Part shown: positions 57,871 through 64,000 of the stretch, piece by piece
Layout of the letters: each line of letters begins with the position of its first letter
How positions within the stretch are numbered: the first letter of the stretch is position 1
Assembly: GCF_037893015.1 (NCBI RefSeq)
Contig: NC_133662.1
Span: forward strand, 273,058,444 to 273,122,443
Length of the DNA: 64,000 bases
DNA from: Macrotis lagotis
Taxonomy: Eukaryota; Chordata; Mammalia; Peramelemorphia; Peramelidae
Reading direction: 5' to 3'
Notes under the pieces: generated by a model
Databases searched by the model: none
What the model was told of the DNA's origin: nothing
The model's input: the letters and a program-made list of their open reading frames with translations, nothing else
Program-made: the position numbers and the translations under genes

Positions 57871-58392
57871 TGACAGGCACAGTGTTAAGCACCGAGCATC
57901 CAAGAAAAAGGCAAGCTGGCCAGGAGCTCCCCTTCTAGTGGGTGAAGCAGCTGTCAGGAAGCAAGAAAGGTCCCAAGGGCCCCAGGGGCAGCAGCAAAGC
58001 TGTTGCCCTATTGATGTTAAACAATTTCATACCAGCTCTGGTGACAGGGACTTTCCTTTCAGGGTCCCCGGGCTGCATGTGCCCAGGGCCTTCTTATAGG
58101 AGGCTGCTCTTGGGCCTGGGGACCTGGACTGTTTCCACCAGGCTTGGAGGAGAGACAGTGGTCAAGGTCATGCTGCTGATCTGCTCTGCCTCTCCTCTAG
58201 CTGCCTTGCTGTTCAGTTCTCACATGAACTGGGAGGGCTGAGCTAGAAGAAGGCCTGGTGTTCGGGGGGCTGCTTTCACTCCTGGGCACTTGCTCCTCAT
58301 GAGTAAAGTTGGGGTTTTGGTTTTTTAATTCTTTGTCTTTATGTGTCTTGTGCCTGGCCTTTGAATTCTTGGCAAAAGGGTTGTTTTAAAAA
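57871..58392. other. Unassigned
   Basis: A MIR/L2-like phrase at 57880-57960 ('cagtgttaagcaccgagcat') is followed by unrecognised DNA. Confidence 0.35.
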
Positions 58393-58531
58393 GTTTTTTG
58401 CAAGGCAATGGGGTTAAGTGGCTTGCCCAAGGCCACACAGCTAGGTAATTAAGTGTCTGAGGTCGGATTTGAACTCAGGTCCTCCTGACTCCAGGGCCGG
58501 GGCTCTATCCACTGAGCCACCTAGCTGCCCC
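58393..58531 (-). repeat. Marsupial tRNA-derived SINE
   Basis: A reversed copy from 'ttttttgcaaggcaatgggg' to 'cacctagctgcccc'. The target duplication is unclear. Confidence 0.85.
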
Positions 58532-59048
58532 AGTAAAAGGTTTTTTGATGGAATGTGTGTCTGGAACATTTAAAGGAAATATTTTTTTCCTCAGGGAATT
58601 CCCCCTCCTATTAATGACATCAAAGTTACAACCAAAGAGAGACCAGAAACCACCTAATTGTGCAAACTCAGGTCAGGATCTCTAGGTCACTCTTGACTGT
58701 TGAGAAGCGGTTTGGGGTTTGCTATCCCTGGAATGGGATTAGGAAAACTCTTCCAGTCTTGTGATTGGCTTGGCCATTCCCCCTTTGTAATGGATTCCCT
58801 AAGGGCTCCCCTGCACATCCTGCGAAGACCAACACCCTATATTCCTCACACTCATCCATCCCTTTCTATTCCTATAGCCACTGGCCAATCCCAACCCTCA
58901 AGGATGCTGGGGGAAAATGTAGTCAGCTAAAGATTCAGGGTTGGGGTGAACATGAAAGAATTCATTTAAAAGACTGACTTTGATCCAGAAGAAATTTTGG
59001 GGACCAAAAGGTCTATTGAAGTATTGTTGTGGTTAGTATAAGCTAAGG

Positions 59049-59105
<57 letters not shown>

Positions 59106-59639
59106 AAGGCAGTTGAAAGGAGATCAGCAGCAGCAGCTGTATGGACAGCAGCATCGGCAGCAATATAAGCAGCCATGAGGAAATGAACAATGAGGTATAC
59201 AATCATGAGAGGTTACCTGGGAAATCACACTCAAGAGTGGGCTAGCTTCACCAGAAGACAAGCAACTCAGCTGAGTAGAGGGTGAACATTTAAGGGAAAC
59301 AGATATGGGGGGGTTAATTCAGAGAGCAGAGAAATGGTAATATGTTGAGGGATACTGGCTCAAAGACTCAATCCCAGGGCAGAAATCCATTGTTTTGTTG
59401 ATAGGGACTTGTCCTTGCCAGGGAGCAGGGTAAAATACTTTATTAAAAGTTCATTGAACTCATCTCAATAACTTGAACAATGGGATGGTTTTAGGGACAC
59501 ATATTGCATCTACAGTGTTAAATATAGTGGTCAGTGCAGAGGAAATAAATTAATTATAAAACATTTTTTCTCTTCAATTTTTCCACTACTTCATTATCAC
59601 CTCACACTTGGTTAGAAGTAATAGTTACCCCTCATCTCT
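58532..59639. other. Unassigned intergenic DNA around the (GA)n run
   Basis: Apart from the microsatellite, nothing is recognised. Confidence 0.35.
59051..59103 (+). repeat. (GA)n microsatellite
   Basis: About 26 uninterrupted GA units preceded by a short G-run. Confidence 0.95.
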
Positions 59640-60000
59640 CCCCACTCCGAGCCACCTACCTCTCACCAGGCAGTGTGGTTTTCCTTTAGTACAAGTCTGA
59701 GTCTCTCCCTTATTCAATACATTTTAATGGTTACCTCTTTCCTTCCAGGTCAGACAGAAATCCCTGTTGGGCACTGAAAGTTCTTTCAATGGGGTCCCTT
59801 CCTGTCTTCCCATCACACATAAGTACTAATTAGCACACTCTGCTATCTAGCTCCTCTGGAAGGCTTTTGTTTCCTGGAATATAGCTCTTCATTTTTTTTG
59901 TCTCTCATCTGCCTGGGTTCCTTCAAGACAGCTTGAGTCCCACCCTCTGAAGGCAACCTTTCCTGTTTCCCTCTGCTGCTAGCACTCCATGAAAATGTCT
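59640..60000 (+). repeat. L2 LINE remnant
   Basis: 'ttggttacctctttccttcc'-like text at 59725, 'cctggaatatagctcttcat' and 'ggttccttcaagacagcttg' followed by 'ggcaacctttcctgtttccc' are L2 3'-region phrases. Confidence 0.6.
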
Positions 60001-60740
60001 TTAGCTCAGCCCTCAATGGAAGTTTATTGACTGCTTCACTATGCCTCCTTTCTCCCAACCTTGGACCCTGTCTCTCAGTGCTGAAGAAGAAAATACATCC
60101 TATAGACATCTGATTTCCATCTCATTGTTATCCAGATAAATAGCCCCATTGTGGACCAAAAAGATCTTACCAAAATGTAAAGGCCCTAGATTCTTTCCCA
60201 AGCATACCCACCTAAAGACCCCATGAGAATGTAAATTTATAGGTCAGCTTTTACCCAACCCTCCCCGCACCATCACTTTGCCATAAAAACTGGGAACTGA
60301 GATGTAGGTTGGAATTACCTCAATGCCTTTCCCAAAACTTTGCCTAAGACTAAGCAAAATACCTGTTTTTTTTTCTTAAAAGACCTGACATTCCCTCCTA
60401 GTTTTTCTAGATTTCCTTAAGAAATCTAGCCCTCACTACTTGGTTCATTAACTTCTTTCCTTGATTCTTTTAGTAGTCATGGTAGGAAGTGATAAACTTT
60501 GTCCCTATGCCTCTAGTCAAGACTTGTTATGTGGAATTCATTCCTGACTTTCCAAAGAATCCAGCCTTTCCTGAGTCTACACCCCTTCTAAGACTCCTCA
60601 TCACATTTCAACACCAGCAGATTGAGATTGTCCACCCAAATAGGAGTGGCATGGAGTTGGCATAGGTTCCTTTTGGAGGTACAAGTCTTTGGACCTCATG
60701 GAAGTGAAAGAAAAGTATGAGAACTGCATGTATATGTGGC
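60001..60740. other. Unassigned flank of KRTAP12-like B
   Basis: No gene or repeat is recognised. Confidence 0.35.
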
Positions 60741-60752
60741 AGGTCACATTAA

Positions 60753-60758
60753 TTTATT
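60753..60758 (-). terminator. Poly(A) signal AATAAA of KRTAP12-like B
   Basis: Minus-strand CCAATAAATTAATG, 240 bp past the stop. Context is shared with copy A. Confidence 0.8.
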
Positions 60759-60997
60759 GGCCAAGGCATACTCCAGTAGCAAATGTGCAATGAGATAAAC
60801 CCTCTTTGCTCCCTGGGTTTCAGGGAAGGGGTGGGGGAAATGGAAGCTCTTGTGGACTGGATCACCAGCCCTGCTTTGTGTGGTTACGTACAATGTTCCG
60901 GAGAGATCAGTAGACTTGTGGCTGCAAGGACCCGAATCCGAGTCTCCAGTCTCATCCCATCTGAACTCTGAGTGAATACCTTGGAAGACTCTCCTGT

Positions 60998-61363
60998 TCA
61001 GCAACAGGAACAGGGGGGACAGGGAGTTCTGCAGATGGCTGGATAGGAACCTGGCTTGCAGCATGAGACTTGGCAGGGCACACACAGAGAGGGTTTGCAG
61101 CAGATGGACACACTGCAGGATGATGAGCAGGGGTTGGACACACAGCAGGCAGATGACCAGGGGTTGAACATACAGCAGGAAGGGCTGCAGGGGCCAGCCT
61201 GGCAGCAGGTGGATAGGCAGGGCCCACCTCCACAGCAAGAGTGATGAGACACTATGGCCACAGAGGTCGGGTGGCAGCAAGGACAGACACAGTGGAGAGG
61301 GTTGCAGCAGATGGGCACAGAACAGTTGGGCTGGCAGCCACTGGAACAGGTGGTGAGGCACAT
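60998..61363 (-). CDS. KRTAP12-like: Keratin-associated protein, KRTAP12-like (copy B)
   Basis: An intronless 121-residue protein with about 33 cysteines (27%). The start M-C-L-T-T-C-S-S-G-C-Q-P-N-C is close to human KRTAP12 (M-C-H-T-S-C-S-S-G-C-Q-P-A-C). The blocks CCQAGPCSPSCC, CCVSNPCSSSC and LCVPCQVSCCKPGSY match copy A in order. It is 29 residues shorter, mainly through losses around the middle repeats and the C-VTLLCRP region, which is replaced by a histidine-containing stretch (H-P-T-S-V-A-I-V-S-H-H). The frame is open and cysteine density is kept, so it may still encode a hair protein. However, the TATA element seen in copy A is altered here, so expression may be weak. Flanks on both sides are paralogous to copy A. 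Confidence 0.85.
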   Translation of the reverse strand: MCLTTCSSGCQPNCSVPICCNPLHCVCPCCHPTSVAIVSHHSCCGGGPCLSTCCQAGPCSPSCCMFNPWSSACCVSNPCSSSCSVSICCKPSLCVPCQVSCCKPGSYPAICRTPCPPCSCC

Positions 61364-61447
61364 GGTGTCTGGATGGATGGAACCTTTGGGAGAGGAGCGG
61401 AGCGGGAGGACTGGGTTTGAACAACTTCTTCCAAAACTGGCTGAGAC

Positions 61448-61453
61448 TTTTAC
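61448..61453 (-). promoter_or_regulatory. Degenerate TATA position of KRTAP12-like B
   Basis: Minus-strand GTAAAAG lies where copy A has TATAAAAG, within alignable flanks. It is a weak match to TATA. Confidence 0.5.
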
Positions 61454-61561
61454 TCTCTTCTACTGAGTGTCACAGTCACACACTGGCTTTTCTTCCATCT
61501 TCTTGTGTCCTCCATGTTCTCTCCCAATGATTTAGTGCTCTGATGTATAACTTCCTATAAG

Positions 61562-61581
61562 AGTTGACTCAGATCACCCAA
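61562..61581 (-). promoter_or_regulatory. Conserved AP-1-containing block upstream of KRTAP12-like B
   Basis: Identical 20-bp block to that at about 49743-49762, with TGACTCA at 61565-61571, about 200 bp before the ATG. Confidence 0.5.
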
Positions 61582-61619
61582 ACTGGTATCTCTATTTATC
61601 AGCTTCATTTCTGGGGAAA

Positions 61620-62609
61620 AAGAGATCTTGGTTCAAGTACTTTCTGAGAAAGCCAAATTTTCTGCGAGATCAATGTTCAACCCTCAATTATCTCAGCAAA
61701 CTCCCCCCCATCTCTTTTCTGCCTGTTCACCAAATCCCTGCCAATCCAACAGTTCCTTCAATGGATCTGTATGTGTGTTCTGACTCTACCCTACCCAGAC
61801 TCCACCTTTTCTATTCATGTTCTCCCCCATAACTTTCAAACCAGAGTCCACCCTCCTGCTTCTGGAGGTCCTTCTTCATGTCTTCCTCAGTCCTCAGGTA
61901 CTGGAGACCATCTAATTCCAACCCCTTCTGGCTAAATCACCCAGCACCAAAGGGCTGTCACCACTTCCACTTACATTTAGGCCATCACTGGAAGGCACGC
62001 AGCTCCTGCTTCCAATGTTCCTGCCTTTTCCCCTTTAAGTCCTAGGACATTTTGATTCTTTGGTTGATGGGCTGTTGCTAGGTATTACAGGGTGATGTCA
62101 CAAAGACAAGAAAGATGGAAAAGATGGGGTTTGGAGTCAGACATTGGATTGGGATCCTTGAAAAAAGCCCCTAAATAACTTCATGACTGAAACCACAGGC
62201 ATCTTTCATTACAAAGAGGGGCCAGCTACGTTTCCCAATGACCACAGAAAACCATCTTTTCAAGACCCCTCCTGACTCAATGGTGCAGAAAACAAAGGGT
62301 GTCCCCAGCTTCTGACTTGCTCATCACAAAAGAGGCATTTGACTTTGTAAAGGCTTTCCCCTAAGCCAAAGGCTCTGTCAGTGACTGTCTGATCCTGCAT
62401 GGGAAGCCTGGTAGAGACCCTGGCGTGTGTTGCACTTGGTCCTGGTATCAGAGTGGTGCTGACCCCAGCTCTAGAGCAGTGCAGACAAGTGGAATGGATG
62501 GAAGTGAGAGTCATGACGGGGAAATGTGACTGGTTTGGGAAACAGGAAAGAATTGGCTTAAGAGTCCAACTCAGACCTAGAAGAATTCAAGGACTTTTAA
62601 AAAAGGTTT
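61620..62609. other. Unassigned intron DNA
   Basis: No gene is recognised. A weak MIR-like phrase, 'accatctaattccaacccct', lies at about 61908. Confidence 0.35.
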
Positions 62610-62624
62610 AAGAATTACTTTGGT

Positions 62625-62790
62625 GGGGCAGCTAGGTGGTATAGTGGGTAGCACCAGCCCTGGAGTCAGGAGGACCTGAGTTCAAATTTGACCTAAGACA
62701 CTTAATAATAATTGCCTAGCTGTGTGGCCTTGGGCAAGTCACTTAACCCCATTGCCTTGCAAAAATCTAAAAAATTAATAAATAAAAAAA
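62625..62790 (+). repeat. Marsupial tRNA-derived SINE, recent
   Basis: A full copy from 'ggggcagctaggtggtatag' to 'cattgccttgcaaaaatcta' plus an A-rich tail. The flanks aagaattactttggt (62610-62624) and aagaattactgtggt (62791-62805) differ at one base of 15. Confidence 0.92.
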
Positions 62791-62805
62791 AAGAATTACT
62801 GTGGT

Positions 62806-64000
62806 AAGCAGAAGCCAAAGGAAAGAGGAATCAGAAGGAGTAAAGGCAGATCCCAGGAGGGAGGAGCAGCTGGACAGTCAGACAGTAAAGGGGGAAGGAG
62901 GGGAAGGGCAGGAATTAGGAACAGCTGCCTGTAAGGGCTGGATTTATATAGGGAAGGCACATACGTGGTACTGGATAGAGGTACTGGGAAAGGTGTGTGA
63001 GGTGGATTTGCATCTCAGAAGGGGGCTGAGGTTTTTTCCTACCCCCCCCCCATCTCAGGAGCAGCTTCACAGAGGTAGGTTTGAGAAACACTAAGACATT
63101 TAAATTCCAGTAGTATCTCTGTGTCCCACCAGGGGTTATTTATTTAGATAATATTGGGATGGAAATCTGAAGCCCACGGCATGTGCTCAAGGGTACCCCA
63201 GGGAGCACAATCATATTTTTTCTTAATTCATCTTCATCAGGAGAGATTACTGATTTAATGTCCTCAGAACCTGACAGAGGTCTCTCAGAGAGATCAGTGA
63301 TTACTCCAAAGACAGCAATTGGAAATCCATGCAGGAAAAGTCAATTATGACATGTCCAACTCCAGAAGGCTAGTCTACTGAGTTGGAACATCAAAACTCA
63401 AGATAGCAATGCCATGGAACCCTGGTCGGCCTTGCCCTGGCCACCCTACTGGCCTCCCCCACCCAAACCCTCTCCCCCCACCCTGGGAAATTAGTTTCCT
63501 TCCAGGTCCCACTCGGAGACTGCTTCCCAAAGAATCCTCTGCTTTTTCCTAGTTGGCAGGGTTTCTGAAAGCCGGAGAATCCAGGCTTCAATTCCTCCTT
63601 GGCTGAGTGGCCAAGCCCCTCAACAACTCGATGCTCAGCATCACAGTTCCTTGTCCAGTGTATTGTGTTGTCAGCCCAAATCTGAAATTGAAATAAAGCT
63701 ATTTTATGGGAAAAAGAATACCCTCTCATATTTTAAAGGTGGTGAAAGAGAGCCAGATTCCAAACCATTGATTTGAAAGGATTCCTCTTTGTACCCTGGG
63801 GTGCAATTTCCCTGAAACCTTTCCCAAGACCCTAGTAGCTGCCATATTGGTGCCAGACATCACCTAGCTGAGATGGCTATAGCTAATACAGGGAATGTCC
63901 CAGTTCACCCTCCAGTCTGGAAGGGAGGTGCTTTTGTATCGGGTCCCTTGTTCTGTTTTTGATTCTATACCATGACCCCCAAACCTAGGGTAAGATGAAT
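62806..64000. other. Unassigned right flank
   Basis: No TSPEAR exon, KRTAP gene or clear repeat is recognised up to the window edge. Confidence 0.35.

Larger units (their letters stand above)
20599..64000 (+). other. TSPEAR intron 1 (5' part, continues past window)
   Basis: The donor GTAAGG at 20599 opens an intron with no matching downstream TSPEAR exon visible in the rest of the window. The intron therefore exceeds 43 kb. The four keratin-associated protein genes lie inside it on the opposite strand, as the KRTAP10/12 cluster does within human TSPEAR. This is an inference from exon 1 alone. Confidence 0.6.

Noticed and set aside
37238-59103. Simple repeats as CRISPR-like or regulatory arrays
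   Set aside because: The (GT)n, (GA)n and A/T-rich runs are ordinary vertebrate microsatellites. No array with spacers is present.
62625-62700. tRNA gene-like A/B-box sequences in SINE heads throughout
   Set aside because: They are tRNA-derived SINE heads with A-rich tails and target duplications, not functional tRNA genes.

Overview
The window is nuclear DNA of a marsupial mammal. The main evidence is a dense set of marsupial interspersed repeats. These include tRNA-headed SINEs of the SINE1/WSINE1 type with the signature 'ctgtgtggccttgggcaag', Mar1-type CORE-SINEs, many L1 3' ends, an ORF1-only half-LINE (HAL1-like), and remnants of RTE-like, CR1/L3-like and L2 LINEs. The 'ccttgcaaaaa..taaaa' SINE tail hints at an Australian lineage, but I cannot fix the species.

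The locus appears to be the marsupial counterpart of human 21q22.3, where the KRTAP10/KRTAP12 hair-protein genes lie inside an intron of TSPEAR. At 19.1-20.9 kb there is a CpG-rich promoter and, at 20502-20598, a signal-peptide exon on the + strand that resembles the human TSPEAR N-terminus and ends in a clean splice donor. No later TSPEAR exon is visible, so everything from 20.6 kb to the right edge is read as intron 1. Four intact single-exon keratin-associated protein genes lie in that intron on the opposite (-) strand, alternating in type: KRTAP10-like (44108-44845), KRTAP12-like (49148-49600), KRTAP10-like (54082-54879) and KRTAP12-like (60998-61363). Each has a poly(A) signal in its 3' flank. 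Three have a recognisable TATA box; in the fourth it is eroded.

Layout: 1-19 kb is intergenic DNA upstream of TSPEAR with no gene I can support. 19.1-20.9 kb is the TSPEAR promoter and exon 1. 20.9-43.7 kb is gene-free intron filled with LINEs and SINEs, including a 3.3 kb HAL1-like insertion with an 18-bp target duplication at 24.7-28.0 kb and a long degraded LINE at 31.7-34.6 kb. 43.7-61.6 kb is the keratin-associated protein cluster, made of two duplicated gene types. 61.6-64 kb is intron with one recent SINE.

By family knowledge, KRTAPs are cross-linked to keratin filaments through cysteines in the hair shaft, while TSPEAR is a secreted EAR-repeat protein needed in hair, teeth and the inner ear. 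The nesting therefore places structural hair genes antisense within a gene of the same organ system. Coordinates of old repeats are approximate because no alignment could be run; family names are from memory.
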